NCBI RefSeq assembly: GCF_016904885.1
Contig: NZ_JADWYI010000001.1
Span: 1,426,001 to 1,490,000, forward strand
DNA from: Archangium primigenium
Lineage (GTDB): Bacteria; Myxococcota; Myxococcia; Myxococcales; Myxococcaceae
DNA length: 64,000 nt
Direction: 5' to 3'
Shown: positions 1 to 9,414 of the stretch, one piece after another
How the letters are laid out: each line of letters begins with the position of its first letter
How positions within the stretch are numbered: position 1 is the stretch's first letter
Position numbers and translations under genes: made by a program
The notes under the pieces: model-generated
Seen by the model: the letters and a program-made list of their open reading frames with translations, nothing else
Databases searched by the model: none
What the model was told of the DNA's origin: nothing

Positions 1-651
1 CCCGAGCCCCCGGTTGGAGAAGTGCTGGGTGCGCGCGCTCACCAGCGTCACCTCCGGCGCGAGGGGGAACTCCTGCCACCAGTCCACGTCGGTGACGTGG
101 CGCAGGCCCTCGCCCAGGAGGAACGCGCGGTTGCCCAGGCCCGCGAAGACGCGCACCTCGGGGAAGCGCTCCTGGAGCCGCAGCAGCGTGGGCACGTCCA
201 TGTGGTCGTAGTGGTTGTGGCTGATGACCACCACGTCGATGGGGGGCAGATCCTCGAAGCGGATGCCCGGGGGGCGCATGCGCTTGGGGCCCGCGAAGGA
301 CACCGGGCTGCAGCGCTCGCTGTAGATGGGGTCCGTGAGGACGTTGAGCCCGTCGAACTGCAGGAGCACCGTGGCGTGGTTGATGAACGTCACGCGCAGG
401 TCGCCCCGGCCCACGCGCTGGGGGGGCGGCGGGCCGTGGAGCGCGTCCAGCCGCTCCTTCCACGCGCCGGGCTTGCGTGTGGCCACCCACTCCAGGGCGC
501 TCATCGTCCGGGGGCGGGGCTCGCGGTTGACGAAGCGCTCGCCGTCGAAGTGGTCGCTTGGGGTGCCCTTCCAGGTGGGGGCGGAGAAGAGACAGCCGCT
601 CGTGCTCAGGGCGAGCACGAGCCAGGGCAAGGCGGCGCGCGGCGAGGTCAT
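1..651 (-). CDS. MBL-fold metallo-hydrolase lipoprotein (3' end outside window)
   Basis: The frame is open from an ATG at 651 to the window edge, giving 217 codons, so the C-terminus is missing. The N-terminus has a hydrophobic stretch ending in a lipobox-like LSTSGC, which suggests an exported lipoprotein. About 100 residues in comes INHATVLLQFDG, then LTDPIYSERCSP, then HNHYDHMD, the zinc-binding HxHxDH-type motif of metallo-beta-lactamase hydrolases. The spacing and the 'DPIYSERCSP' block resemble the UlaG/NAPE-phospholipase D-like branch rather than beta-lactamases proper. Substrate unknown. It lies 12 nt downstream of the short-chain dehydrogenase stop on the same strand, so the two are probably co-transcribed. 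Confidence 0.8.
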   Translation of the reverse strand, partial: MTSPRAALPWLVLALSTSGCLFSAPTWKGTPSDHFDGERFVNREPRPRTMSALEWVATRKPGAWKERLDALHGPPPPQRVGRGDLRVTFINHATVLLQFDGLNVLTDPIYSERCSPVSFAGPKRMRPPGIRFEDLPPIDVVVISHNHYDHMDVPTLLRLQERFPEVRVFAGLGNRAFLLGEGLRHVTDVDWWQEFPLAPEVTLVSARTQHFSNRGLG

Positions 652-663
652 GCCGCCATCATG

Positions 664-1503
664 TCACTTCAGCCGGGCGCCCATCATGTTCACCAGCGCG
701 TCGCCGGTCAGGTCCGTGTACTTGCGGCCCGCCACCTGTCGCACCAGGTCGGACGTGGCGTAGCGGAAGTGGGGCTCGGGGACGGTGGCCGCCTCCACGA
801 TGATGCGCGCGATGTCCTCGCCTGTCTGCGCATGCTGGTAGACCGCCGCGGAGCCGGCCATGTAGCGCTCCAGCAGGGGCTGGTAGTGCGCGTCCCCGGG
901 CGAGGGCTGGCCGCTGATCTTCGCCTTCACGTGGGTGACGAACTCGGTGTTCACCGGGCCCGGCTCGATGTTGGACAGGTGGATGCCGAGCGTGCGCGCC
1001 ACGGGGGCGAGGCTCTCCAGGAAACCCTCACAGGCGAACTTGGCCGCGCAGTAGGCGTCGTTGAAGGGCTGGCCCACGAGGCCGCCCACGCTCGTCACGG
1101 TGATGATGCGGCCGGACTTCGCCTCGCGCATGACGGGGAAGACGGCCTGCGTCATGCGCCACACGCCAAAGAAGTTCACCTCCATCACCGAGCGCAGCGC
1201 CTCCAGCGACGTCTGCTCCAGCGTGCCGAGGAAGCCCGCGCCCGCGTTGTTGACGAGCACGTCGATGCGCCCGTGGCGCTCGAGCACCCCGCGCACGCAG
1301 GCGCTCACGGACGCGTCGCTCGCCACGTCCAGGGGCTGGATGTCCAGGGAGACCCCGGCGGCCCGGGCGCGCTCCTGGAGGGCCCTGGCCCGGGCGGGGT
1401 CGCGCAGGGTGGCGACGGTGTGGAAGCCGGCCTGGGCCAGGTGGACGGCCGTGTCGAGGCCAATGCCGGAAGAGGTTCCCGTGATGAGTGCGACGCGCGC
1501 CAT
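664..1503 (-). CDS. Short-chain dehydrogenase/reductase (SDR)
   Basis: A 279-residue classical SDR. The cofactor motif TGTSSGIG is at residues 8-15, followed by the NNAG motif and the catalytic YCAAK (YxxxK). A Ser sits in the TVTSVGG segment, completing a Ser-Tyr-Lys triad. The ATG at 1503 is chosen because the Rossmann fold begins immediately after it; in-frame codons further upstream read as low-complexity intergenic sequence. The fold binds NAD(P) and catalyses alcohol/ketone oxidoreduction; substrate cannot be told. It probably forms an operon with the downstream MBL hydrolase and diverges from the DUF2804 gene across 184 nt. Confidence 0.9.
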   Translation of the reverse strand: MARVALITGTSSGIGLDTAVHLAQAGFHTVATLRDPARARALQERARAAGVSLDIQPLDVASDASVSACVRGVLERHGRIDVLVNNAGAGFLGTLEQTSLEALRSVMEVNFFGVWRMTQAVFPVMREAKSGRIITVTSVGGLVGQPFNDAYCAAKFACEGFLESLAPVARTLGIHLSNIEPGPVNTEFVTHVKAKISGQPSPGDAHYQPLLERYMAGSAAVYQHAQTGEDIARIIVEAATVPEPHFRYATSDLVRQVAGRKYTDLTGDALVNMMGARLK

Positions 1504-1687
1504 GTGCGACCTCCGTGCGCCCGGGGAGTGGGCGGTGGGGGCGGGTTCTATCCCGTTCGGCCCTCCAGGCTTCCCGGATTCCAACCAGTGGCGCACACTT
1601 CGACTGGATTTTCCGTGCGCGAGTGCCCACTCGTTCCCCTGGCCAACGTGACAGGTGGAAGCGAATGGCCTCACCCTGGGAGGCACC

Positions 1688-2755
1688 ATGACACCGGAGC
1701 GAGAAGTCACCTTGTTGCCCGTGCCGGCCTCCGTGGCCACGGCGACGGGAGAACCGCGGTTTGGCACCTACCAGGGCGAATTGCCCGAGGTGGACCTGCA
1801 ACGCCTGGCGGGCCGGTGGGCGCCGGCGGCGGCGCGGGACCGGCTGCTCAAGCGCAAGCGCTGGCATTACACCCTGGCGGCTACCCAGGAGGTGGTGGCG
1901 CTGTTCGCGGTGGTGGATGTGGGCTACTCGTCCAATGCCTTCGCGGTAGCGCTGGACTTGAAGACCCGCAAGGCGCTCTGCGACGTGAGCTTCCTGGGCG
2001 TGCCGGGGCCCCTGGTGGAGGTGAGCAACAAGCCGGGCGCGGGCCTGGCGGCCTCGTTCCGCACGCTCGGGGGCCGCATGTCCGCCCGCCGGGGGCTCGA
2101 GGACGAGCACTATCAAATCCACGTGGACGTGAGCCGGCTGCGCACGGGCAGCCTCCAGTCCTTCCAGTGGAATGGGACGATGATGGTGGCCGGGGGGCCG
2201 CCGGCGCTCACGGTGATCGCCCCGGTGCCGGAGGACGGCTTCGTCAACGTCACCCAGAAGCGCGCGGGCATGCTCACCTCGGGCACGCTGGAGGCGGGTG
2301 GCAAGCGCTTCCAGTTGGACGGGGGCGTGGCGGGCACGGACTACACCCAGGGCTACCTGGCCCGGCACACCGCGTGGCGCTGGGCCTTCATGGCCGGGCG
2401 GCTGCCGGATGGCACGCCCGTGGGGCTCAACCTGGTGGAGGGCTTCAACGAGAGCTCCCAGGTGAACGAGAACGCGCTGTGGCTGGGCGACCGGCTCATC
2501 CCCCTGGGGCGCGCGCACTTCGAGTACAACCGCGAGGATCTCATGGGGACCTGGCGGCTGTGGACGGACGACCGGGCCGTGGACCTGTCCTTCCAGCCCC
2601 TGCACGTGCACCGCGAGCACCACGACTTCAAGGTGGTGGTGAGCCAGTTCGCCCAGCCCATCGGCCTCTTCTCGGGCACCCTGCGCGCCGAGGGCCGCAC
2701 GTACGCGCTGACCGACGTCCCCGGCGTCACCGAGGATCAGGACATGCTCTGGTGA
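1688..2755 (+). CDS. DUF2804 family protein
   Basis: A 355-residue soluble protein matching the DUF2804 family: conserved blocks RWHYTLAAT near the N-terminus, GGTDYTQGYLARHTAWRWA-like sequence in the middle (here GGVAGTDYTQGYLARHTAWR) and a C-terminus ending DMLW, as is typical. The start at 1688 follows a GGGAGGC ribosome site by 3 nt; an earlier in-frame start is not preceded by one. No signal peptide. The biochemical role of the family is not established, though a lipocalin/CrtC-like beta fold has been suggested for relatives. It is transcribed alone or with the next gene 92 nt downstream. Confidence 0.85.
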   Translation: MTPEREVTLLPVPASVATATGEPRFGTYQGELPEVDLQRLAGRWAPAAARDRLLKRKRWHYTLAATQEVVALFAVVDVGYSSNAFAVALDLKTRKALCDVSFLGVPGPLVEVSNKPGAGLAASFRTLGGRMSARRGLEDEHYQIHVDVSRLRTGSLQSFQWNGTMMVAGGPPALTVIAPVPEDGFVNVTQKRAGMLTSGTLEAGGKRFQLDGGVAGTDYTQGYLARHTAWRWAFMAGRLPDGTPVGLNLVEGFNESSQVNENALWLGDRLIPLGRAHFEYNREDLMGTWRLWTDDRAVDLSFQPLHVHREHHDFKVVVSQFAQPIGLFSGTLRAEGRTYALTDVPGVTEDQDMLW

Positions 2756-2847
2756 GGCGCGGGCCCGTCCCCGGAGCGGGCGGGCGAGCGGGCGTTGGTG
2801 GGAGGCCGAGGGGCTGACGTAAGCTCGTCCCGCGTGCGCGGAGTCCC

Positions 2848-3912
2848 ATGAACTGCTCGAACTGCGGTCTGATCATCGCCGATGAGTCGCTCGGCTATTG
2901 CGTGGAGTGCGGCGAGACGTTCGGCGTCTCGCCCGATGGGGGCCAGGACGCCGACGGCGACTGGCAACCTCAGCCCTCCGTGTGGGAGCGCGTGGAGCAG
3001 GTGCTCGCGCCGGTGCGCGCGGGGGCGGGGCAGGTGGGCGACGTCTTCGTGAACCTCCTGGAGAGCCCGGCCCTCCATGGGCAGCTGCCCGGGGGCTCGT
3101 TGACCTTCCTGGGCCTGGGCCTGGTGGGGCTGGCGCTGCTGCTCTCGTGCGCGCCCTTCGTGTCGGGCATTGGCTGGCTGGGCTCGGGGGTGATGCTGGG
3201 GTGGGGCGTGCTGGTGGGCCTGCGCGAGTGGCGCGAGGTGAGCGAGGCGCCGACCCGGGACGAGGGCCGCTTCGTGGAGGCCTATCCCGCCGCGCTCGAC
3301 AGTCTGCCCGGGGCGCTCTGGCGGCCGGAGAGTGTCCTGGCCTTCACCCTGGTCACCTGCGCCTATGCCCTGTTGATGGTGGGCTACGGGCCCGTGTCCC
3401 TGTTGTGGATGCTGGCCGCGGGCGTGCTCGGCTACGAGCAGGGCCGCCGCTTCTTCTTCCTGCTGCCCCGGGACGAGGACCTGCGGGCGGAGGCGGAGGC
3501 GACACACCCCGGCCTGCACCGCTGGACGGTGCTCGGGGTGGTGCTCTGCTCCTTTTCGCTGCTGCTGCCGTGGGTGCGGGCCTTCGGCCATGTGCCGAGC
3601 CTGTCCGGCGGCGAGCTGCCCCTGGCGGTGCTCACCCAGACGGTGCTGCTCGGGCTCGGGTGCTACGCGGTGAAGCACCGGGGGCTGGGCGGGCTGCACC
3701 CCATGTTCCTCATCCTCATGGCGCTGTGGCTGTCCATGTGGCTGGTGCTCATGAACAACGTCTACAGCCCGGGCCCCTGGGTCTATCTCTTCGGGGTGCT
3801 GGCGATCGACGCCGCCATCGCGCGCCACTTGATTCCGGCGCGCCCCAAGCCCGAGGAGGCCCCGCCCGCCTCGGACGAGGAGCCTCCCCCGGACCTGGAC
3901 TACCAGGGCTGA
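2848..3912 (+). CDS. Zinc-ribbon polytopic membrane protein
   Basis: A 354-residue protein. It begins with a small zinc ribbon made by two CxxC pairs (Cys 3, 6, 18 and 21), followed by an acidic linker and about eight hydrophobic segments that look like transmembrane helices (for example GLGLVGLALLLSCAPFV and LGVVLCSFSLLLPWV). The C-terminal tail is Pro/Glu/Asp-rich and probably cytoplasmic. The family is not recognised beyond 'zinc-ribbon membrane protein'. It converges on the aminopeptidase gene with only 19 nt between stop codons. Confidence 0.8.
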   Translation: MNCSNCGLIIADESLGYCVECGETFGVSPDGGQDADGDWQPQPSVWERVEQVLAPVRAGAGQVGDVFVNLLESPALHGQLPGGSLTFLGLGLVGLALLLSCAPFVSGIGWLGSGVMLGWGVLVGLREWREVSEAPTRDEGRFVEAYPAALDSLPGALWRPESVLAFTLVTCAYALLMVGYGPVSLLWMLAAGVLGYEQGRRFFFLLPRDEDLRAEAEATHPGLHRWTVLGVVLCSFSLLLPWVRAFGHVPSLSGGELPLAVLTQTVLLGLGCYAVKHRGLGGLHPMFLILMALWLSMWLVLMNNVYSPGPWVYLFGVLAIDAAIARHLIPARPKPEEAPPASDEEPPPDLDYQG

Positions 3913-3931
3913 GCCCGGGCGGCCCGGCCGC

Positions 3932-6487
3932 CTACTTCTGGCCCTTGAGCCAGGTGCGTACCTCGGGCAGGGCGCGCTCGCGCAGCACCACGTCCTGCTC
4001 GAGCCGCTCCAGCGTCTGGCCCGTGGCCTGCTTGGCCTCCTCCACGGGGTGGGCCGAGAGCAGCCGGCGCACCTCGTCGAGCTGCGAGCGCTCGCGCAGC
4101 GCGCCCAGGGACTCCACCACCCGGCGCAGCAGCATGGGCGCCATGCCGGTGCGCGCGAGCACGTCCTTCCAGCGCTTCTGCTTCTGGGACCACCAGGCGT
4201 CGCGGCCCGTGCGGTTGTTGATGAGCCCGGACAGGAAGCTCGCCACGTCCTGCATCTTCACCTTCTCGGTGAAGAAGAGCTGCTGCGCCGCCTCGGCGAG
4301 CTGGGGCTCCTCGAAGGCGGTGAGCGCCATGAGGTAGCGGCGCTGGGTGGCGGGGTCCGGCTCGCCGGGCATCTTCTCCAAGATCTTCTCGTAGAGCGCC
4401 CGGTCGCCGCCGCGCGCCACCATGCCCACCGCCGCGTCGAGCAGGTTGGGCTCGAGCGCGGACGTGTCGCCGTCCAGCGCGCGCAGCACGCGGGGCCGCG
4501 CCTCGGCGATGACCTCGGGGCTGCGCGCCACGCCGCCCAGCGCCCGCACGAGCACCGCGCGCCGGAGCTTCACCCGGTCCGTCTCCCCGGGCGCCGCGTT
4601 CCAGCCGAGCGTCTTGAGGCCCGCGCCGAGCAGCTTCTCCACCCAGCGGCGGAAGTGCTCCTGGTCCTCGCCCTCCACGAGCCGGTTCTCCACGTAGGCG
4701 AGCCGACCCACCAGCTCGTCGAGCACCGCGTCGTCCTCCTCGTGGCCGAAGCGGCCCGCCAGCTCCAGGTAGGCCGCCAGCGTCGCCTGGCCGCTGCGCG
4801 CGAGCGCCCACTGGTCCGCGAGCAGGGAGATGCGCTCGCTGGGCTCCAGCGCGTCCACGTTCGCCGACAGCCGCTCGAGCCCCGAGGCGTCGTAGCGCAC
4901 GCGGTAGAAGCCCGTGGAGCCCGCGTTGGCGCACAGCCACTTCACCTCGCCCGTGCCCTCCAGCGTCACCTCGGCCGTGCTCTCGCGCAGGAGCACCCGC
5001 TGCTCGCGCACCCCGCCCGCGTCCGCGTAGCGCAGCACCATGGGCACCGGCCAGCGCTCGCCGCTCTTCACCCCGGGCTCGGAGTAGTAGCGCTGCTGGG
5101 TGAGCGTCACCTTGCGCCCCTGCACCGCCACGCCCACCAGCGGGTAGCCGTTCTGGCCGATCCACGCGTTGGCCAGCTCCAGCACCGGCTGCGACGAGGC
5201 GTTGGCGAGCGCGCGCCACAGGTCATCCGCCACGGCGTTGGCGCGCGCGTGCGTGCGCATGTACTGGCGCATGCCCTCGCGGAAGGCGTCCTGGCCGAGG
5301 AAGCCCTCGATCATGCGCAGCACCGCGCCGCCCTTCTCGTAGGTGATGAGGTCGAAGCTCTCACCGGCCTCGTGCGCGTTGCGCACCTCCCCGCGGATGG
5401 GGTGCGTGGAGCGCAGCGCGTCCAGGTGCAGCGCCGCGGCCTTGCCCGCGTCGAAGTCCAGCCACACCCGCCACTCGGGCTTCCAGTCGTCGACGATCTT
5501 GTACGCCATCCACGTGGCGAAGGCCTCGTTGAGCCACAGGTCGTCCCACCACACCATGGTCACCCAGTTGCCGAACCACTGGTGCGCCAGCTCGTGCGTC
5601 ACCACCTCCGCCACGCGCTTCTGCACGGACAGGGGCGCGGTGGCCGGGTCCAAGAGGAGCGCGATCTCCCGGTAGGTGATGAGGCCCGCGTTCTCCATGG
5701 CGCCGGCCTCGAAGTCCGGGATGCCCACCTGGTCCACCTTGCCAAAGGCGTAGGGCAGGCCGAAGTAGGCCTGGAGCCGGGGCAGGGCGGCGAGCGCCGC
5801 GTCCTGGCCGAAGCGCGTGAGGTGCGCCTTCTCCGGCAGCGCCCAGGTGCGCACCGGAATGCCCTCCACGTGCTCCTCGGGCGTGCCCACCAGCGGCCCC
5901 ACCACGAGCGCGATGAGGTAGGAGCTGAGCACCTCCGTCTCCTTGAAGGTGAGCTTGCGCACGTGGCCGTCGGACTCCTCGCGCTCGATGGCGCCGTTGC
6001 TCAGCGCGGTGAGCCCCGAGGGCACCTGCACGGTGAGCGCCCAGCGCGCCTTGAAGGACGGCTCGTCGAAGCAGGGAAAGAGCCGCCGGGCATCCGCCGC
6101 CTCGAACTGGGTGGCCGCCACCTTGCCCGCCATGTACAGGCCGCGCAGGCCCTCGGTGAAGCGGCCCGTCCACGCCACGTCCAGCGCGCCCTTGCCCGCG
6201 GGCAGTTGCTCGGCGAAGCGCACCACCACCGTCTCGCTCTGGGTCACCTCGCGCGAGTCGCTGGGCAGGATGATGCGCCCGTCCTCGGTGCGAAAGAGCA
6301 CCTCGCCCAGCTTGAGCGCGATGGCGTGCAGGATGATTTCGTCGGTGGGCTTGTCCAGCGCCAGCTCGATGGTCTGCACGCCCGTGAAGGCGCGCGCCTC
6401 CATGTCGAGCGTCAGGGTCGCCATGTAGCGGTGGGGGCGGACGGAGAGGGGCAGCCGGAAGTTCTTGTCTTCTGTGACGTGAGTCAT
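3932..6487 (-). CDS. M1 family zinc aminopeptidase
   Basis: An 851-residue M1 metallopeptidase. The exopeptidase motif GAMEN is present near residue 260. The zinc site HELAHQWF lies near residues 298-305, with the third ligand in NEAFA about 18 residues later (HExxH-x18-E). An ERAP1-like C-terminal helical domain fills the second half (AWIGQNGYPLVGV onward). No signal peptide is evident, so it is likely cytoplasmic, removing N-terminal residues from peptides. The ATG at 6487 gives the family-typical start FRLPLSVRPHRY. A longer in-frame extension upstream would have to run through the divergent intergenic region and has no family similarity. Confidence 0.95.
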   Translation of the reverse strand: MTHVTEDKNFRLPLSVRPHRYMATLTLDMEARAFTGVQTIELALDKPTDEIILHAIALKLGEVLFRTEDGRIILPSDSREVTQSETVVVRFAEQLPAGKGALDVAWTGRFTEGLRGLYMAGKVAATQFEAADARRLFPCFDEPSFKARWALTVQVPSGLTALSNGAIEREESDGHVRKLTFKETEVLSSYLIALVVGPLVGTPEEHVEGIPVRTWALPEKAHLTRFGQDAALAALPRLQAYFGLPYAFGKVDQVGIPDFEAGAMENAGLITYREIALLLDPATAPLSVQKRVAEVVTHELAHQWFGNWVTMVWWDDLWLNEAFATWMAYKIVDDWKPEWRVWLDFDAGKAAALHLDALRSTHPIRGEVRNAHEAGESFDLITYEKGGAVLRMIEGFLGQDAFREGMRQYMRTHARANAVADDLWRALANASSQPVLELANAWIGQNGYPLVGVAVQGRKVTLTQQRYYSEPGVKSGERWPVPMVLRYADAGGVREQRVLLRESTAEVTLEGTGEVKWLCANAGSTGFYRVRYDASGLERLSANVDALEPSERISLLADQWALARSGQATLAAYLELAGRFGHEEDDAVLDELVGRLAYVENRLVEGEDQEHFRRWVEKLLGAGLKTLGWNAAPGETDRVKLRRAVLVRALGGVARSPEVIAEARPRVLRALDGDTSALEPNLLDAAVGMVARGGDRALYEKILEKMPGEPDPATQRRYLMALTAFEEPQLAEAAQQLFFTEKVKMQDVASFLSGLINNRTGRDAWWSQKQKRWKDVLARTGMAPMLLRRVVESLGALRERSQLDEVRRLLSAHPVEEAKQATGQTLERLEQDVVLRERALPEVRTWLKGQK

Positions 6488-6625
6488 AGGGGGCGCGACT
6501 CTAACGGCAGTGCGAGCGCTTGCCGGGCGCGATGACGTGCCGCCGTCCACCGGGCAACGGCCAGTGGAGCGTCCCCCTCCCGGGTGTGGTTGAATGGCCC
6601 ACACACACCCGGACGGGAGGCGCGC

Positions 6626-7201
6626 ATGCGACGGCGAGGCGTGGAGGACTATCAGGACATGCCCTGGAAGAACGGGGGCGGGGTGACGCGGGAGCTCTTG
6701 CGCTGGCCGCACCCCCGGCATCCCCAGGACTTCCGGGTGCGCTTGTCGATCGCCACGGTCGCCACGTCCGGCCCCTTCTCGCTCTTTGCCGGCGTGGACC
6801 GGACGCTGGTGGTGCTGGAGGGCACGGGCCTGGGGCTCACCCTGGCGGACGGCGCGGGGGAGGTGGCGCTGCGGCCGACGAGCCCGCCCTTCGCCTTCCC
6901 GGGGGACGTCGCGTGCGACTGCCGTCTGCTGGGCGGGCCCGTGCGGGACTTCAACGTGATGGTGGACCGGAGCCTGGGCTCGGCCGTGGTGGAGCGGGTG
7001 CTCCTGGCGGCGGGGGAGCGCCGGGACCTCGGGCCGGAGGCGGGCACGCTGTGGCTGTATGGCCTGTCCGGCCAGGCCCGGGTGGGGGACGACCTGCTCG
7101 CCGCGGAGGACCTGCTGGAGTGGGACGCCCCTGGGGTCCTGCGCCTCCAGGGCGTCTCCGAGGCCCACGTGCTGGTCATCCGCCTGTCGTCACCGGCGTG
7201 A
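6626..7201 (+). CDS. HutD/Ves-like cupin family protein
   Basis: A 191-residue protein with the HutD/Ves family pattern: MPWKNGGGVTRELLRWP at the N-terminus, FRVRLSIATVATSGPFS, LFAGVDRTLVVLEG, and DFNVMVDR in the middle. Members are small bicupin-like proteins; HutD is linked to histidine utilisation in some bacteria, but no hut gene is nearby, so the role here is open. The start at 6626 has GGGAGG six nt upstream. It is divergent from the aminopeptidase across 138 nt. Confidence 0.88.
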   Translation: MRRRGVEDYQDMPWKNGGGVTRELLRWPHPRHPQDFRVRLSIATVATSGPFSLFAGVDRTLVVLEGTGLGLTLADGAGEVALRPTSPPFAFPGDVACDCRLLGGPVRDFNVMVDRSLGSAVVERVLLAAGERRDLGPEAGTLWLYGLSGQARVGDDLLAAEDLLEWDAPGVLRLQGVSEAHVLVIRLSSPA

Positions 7202-7327
7202 GCTTCCGGGGGCGTATCGGATGAAAAGTGCACGAAGCGGACGGTGAGTCCAGCCGTTCCCCGGCGGGCCACTGGCGGCCCCTTCGTGTGTGCCTACGTT
7301 GCCCCTTCCTGACCGGGAGGCATGGGC

Positions 7328-8761
7328 ATGACGTGGCGGCGGCTTCTGGGGTGCGTATCGGTGTCATTGCTGACGCTCACGGCATGTGGCTCGTCCGAGG
7401 AGCCCACGGAGGTGCCCATCCAGCCCGCGCCGCCGTCGGGCTCCCCGACGGATCCCCAGACGCCCGGCGCCGACGGGGGCACGACCGACGCGGGCGCGCC
7501 GACCCCGGACGCGGGCGCGCCGGACACGGACGGGGGGCTCCCGCCGGACACGGACGCGGGGACCCCTGGGTCCGACGCGGGGACACCGGACACGGACGCG
7601 GGACTCCCGCCGGGCACGGACGCGGGGATCCCGAACCTGGACGCCGGCACTCCTGGCACGGATGGCGGCTTCGCGGGCTCCCTGCCCCCCGAGGACTGCG
7701 TGGTCTGGACCGGCACCTCGCCGCCCCAGGAGGCCAGCGCCTGTGAGGTGCGGACCACGTCCAGCCAGGGCTCCCGGCTCCAGCGTTATGACGCCGAGGG
7801 CCGCCCGGTGGAGGACCGGCGCGTGAACGCCCAGGGCGTGTCCACCCAGGTGGAGACCTGGCGGTGGGCGCAGGGGCTCCAGGTGTTCGAGCGCCTGGAC
7901 GAGCTGGCCCAGGGGAAGTGGTCCCAGACGGAGTCCACCTACGACGCCCAGCGCCGGCTGCTCTCGCGCACGCTCACGAGCTCCTCGGATCCGGAGGGAA
8001 CCCTCTCGCGCTACGTCTACGCGGACACGCGGCTCATCCGGGTGGACCAGGAGCGCTCGGGCGAGGTGCGGGCCTCGCTGCGCTACTTCTACGTGGGCGA
8101 GCGGCTCGCGCGCATCGACCTGGAAGACACCGCGGGCACCGTGTGGCGCTCCACCTTCTTCGCGTACGACGACGCGGGCCGCCTGCTGCGCGAGTACGAC
8201 CGCGTCGACCAGGACTCCTACACCCCTCGGAGCGAGAGCTTCACCTACCACGCGAACGGTCACATGCAGCGCGCCTCGCGCTACCACGAGGACTCGGGCC
8301 GGACCGTGGACGAGTTCGACGCCCAGGGCCGCCGCATCCGTACGGACTGGAACAACCACCAGAGCGGCGATGAACGGTCGACCTACGCGTCGTGGTCCTA
8401 CGACACGGCGGGACGGCTCCTGCAGACCCGCTCGGGCGCCAACTCCCTGGCGGGCCGCGAGAGCGACACCCTGACGCACGTCTACGACGGCGATGGCCGG
8501 CTGGGGGTGATGTGGAACCTCTCCGAGCAGTCCTCCCGCGCCGGCTCCGTCACGCGGCTGTCGACCTGGCGCACCACCTACCTGTGCGGCACGTCCCTGG
8601 CGCACCACGAGGACACGGACGAGGATGGGGACGGCCTCGTGGATGCGCGCTGCACCTATTCGCGGGATGCCCGGGGCGCGCGGCTGCGCACCGAGTGCTT
8701 CAGCCTCCCCGCGAATCCCCAGCGGGCCACGTCCGTCGACTACACGTACGACTGTCATTGA
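7328..8761 (+). CDS. Lipoprotein with Asp-Ala-Gly linker and RHS/YD-like repeats
   Basis: A 477-residue secreted lipoprotein. The signal peptide ends LLTLTAC (lipobox). Residues ~25-120 form a low-complexity linker built from DAGTPDTDAG-like units. The rest holds tyrosine-rich repeats such as YDAEGRPVEDRRVNAQG, YDAQRRLLSRT, YDDAGRLLREYDR and FDAQGRRIRTDWN, which match the YD/RHS repeat pattern that forms beta-helical shells. Near the C-terminus an acidic EDTDEDGDGLVD stretch resembles a calcium-binding repeat. There is no toxin tip after the repeats, so this is a short stand-alone RHS-like surface protein of unknown function. The ATG at 7328 was preferred over 7322 because GGGAGG ends at 7320, giving a normal spacing of 7. 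Confidence 0.82.
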   Translation: MTWRRLLGCVSVSLLTLTACGSSEEPTEVPIQPAPPSGSPTDPQTPGADGGTTDAGAPTPDAGAPDTDGGLPPDTDAGTPGSDAGTPDTDAGLPPGTDAGIPNLDAGTPGTDGGFAGSLPPEDCVVWTGTSPPQEASACEVRTTSSQGSRLQRYDAEGRPVEDRRVNAQGVSTQVETWRWAQGLQVFERLDELAQGKWSQTESTYDAQRRLLSRTLTSSSDPEGTLSRYVYADTRLIRVDQERSGEVRASLRYFYVGERLARIDLEDTAGTVWRSTFFAYDDAGRLLREYDRVDQDSYTPRSESFTYHANGHMQRASRYHEDSGRTVDEFDAQGRRIRTDWNNHQSGDERSTYASWSYDTAGRLLQTRSGANSLAGRESDTLTHVYDGDGRLGVMWNLSEQSSRAGSVTRLSTWRTTYLCGTSLAHHEDTDEDGDGLVDARCTYSRDARGARLRTECFSLPANPQRATSVDYTYDCH

Positions 8762-8821
8762 CGCCGGGTCCACCCGCGCGAAGCCCGACGTTTTTCCCGG
8801 CGTCGCGCATAGGATTCCCGG

Positions 8822-9394
8822 ATGCCGACTCCCACCCCCTCCACCGAGGCGCTCGCGCTCCGGGTCCTGCGATTGTTGCCCCCCCTGCACCGCTGGGCGG
8901 CGGCGAGCGTGCAGGCGAAGCATTGGGGGCAGGGGCTGAGCATGCGCCAGTTGAGCGTGGTCTCCGCCATGCGCTCCGGGGTGTCCTCTCCCGGGGTGCT
9001 GGCGCGGCGGCTCATGGTGACGCCGGCGGTCATCACCGGGCTGCTCGACCGGCTGGAGCGCCAGGGCTACGTGCGGCGGGAGATGGAGGCGGACGATCGC
9101 CGCCGGCTGCGTCTGGTGCTGACCAAGACGGGCATCGCGGTGAGTGACGCGGTCCAGCAGGCCCTGACGCGGGAGCTGGCCTCGCACTTCCAGGCCTCGG
9201 ACGAGGAGCTGTCGCTGCTGGGCCGGGCGCTGGATCCCCTGGAGCGCACCCTGGCCCTGCTCGACTCCCGCCAGCTTCCCCTGGGCGCGGACGACGCCGA
9301 GCCCGAGGCGCCCACGCCGTCCACGCGGCGGGTCCGGGCGCCCGCGCGCAAGCGGGCGGTCAGGAAGGCGGCTCCGAGGAAGTCGCGCCCCTGA
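8822..9394 (+). CDS. MarR family transcriptional regulator
   Basis: A 190-residue winged-helix regulator. The helix-turn-helix region spans roughly residues 40-85 (LSMRQLSVVSAMRSG, VLARRLMVTPAVITGLLDRLE). It is followed by the wing signature RREMEADDRRRLRLVLT, typical of MarR proteins. The C-terminal ~35 residues are an Arg/Lys/Ala/Pro-rich tail (ARKRAVRKAAPRKSRP), which is not part of the usual fold and may add non-specific DNA contacts. The target is not evident; it ends 20 nt from the convergent GxGYxYP gene. Confidence 0.9.
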   Translation: MPTPTPSTEALALRVLRLLPPLHRWAAASVQAKHWGQGLSMRQLSVVSAMRSGVSSPGVLARRLMVTPAVITGLLDRLERQGYVRREMEADDRRRLRLVLTKTGIAVSDAVQQALTRELASHFQASDEELSLLGRALDPLERTLALLDSRQLPLGADDAEPEAPTPSTRRVRAPARKRAVRKAAPRKSRP

Positions 9395-9414
9395 ACGCCC
9401 GCCCGGCCCTGGGC

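Noticed and set aside
22-2817. A 931-codon open frame on the plus strand overlapping the MBL, SDR and DUF2804 genes
   Set aside because: It is a by-product of high GC content: its translation is Gly/Ala/Arg/His-rich without domains, and the true genes in other frames have clear motifs.
7470-7680. Short tandem repeats resembling a CRISPR array
   Set aside because: They encode the DAGTPDTDAG linker in frame; units are short, irregular and lack spacers.
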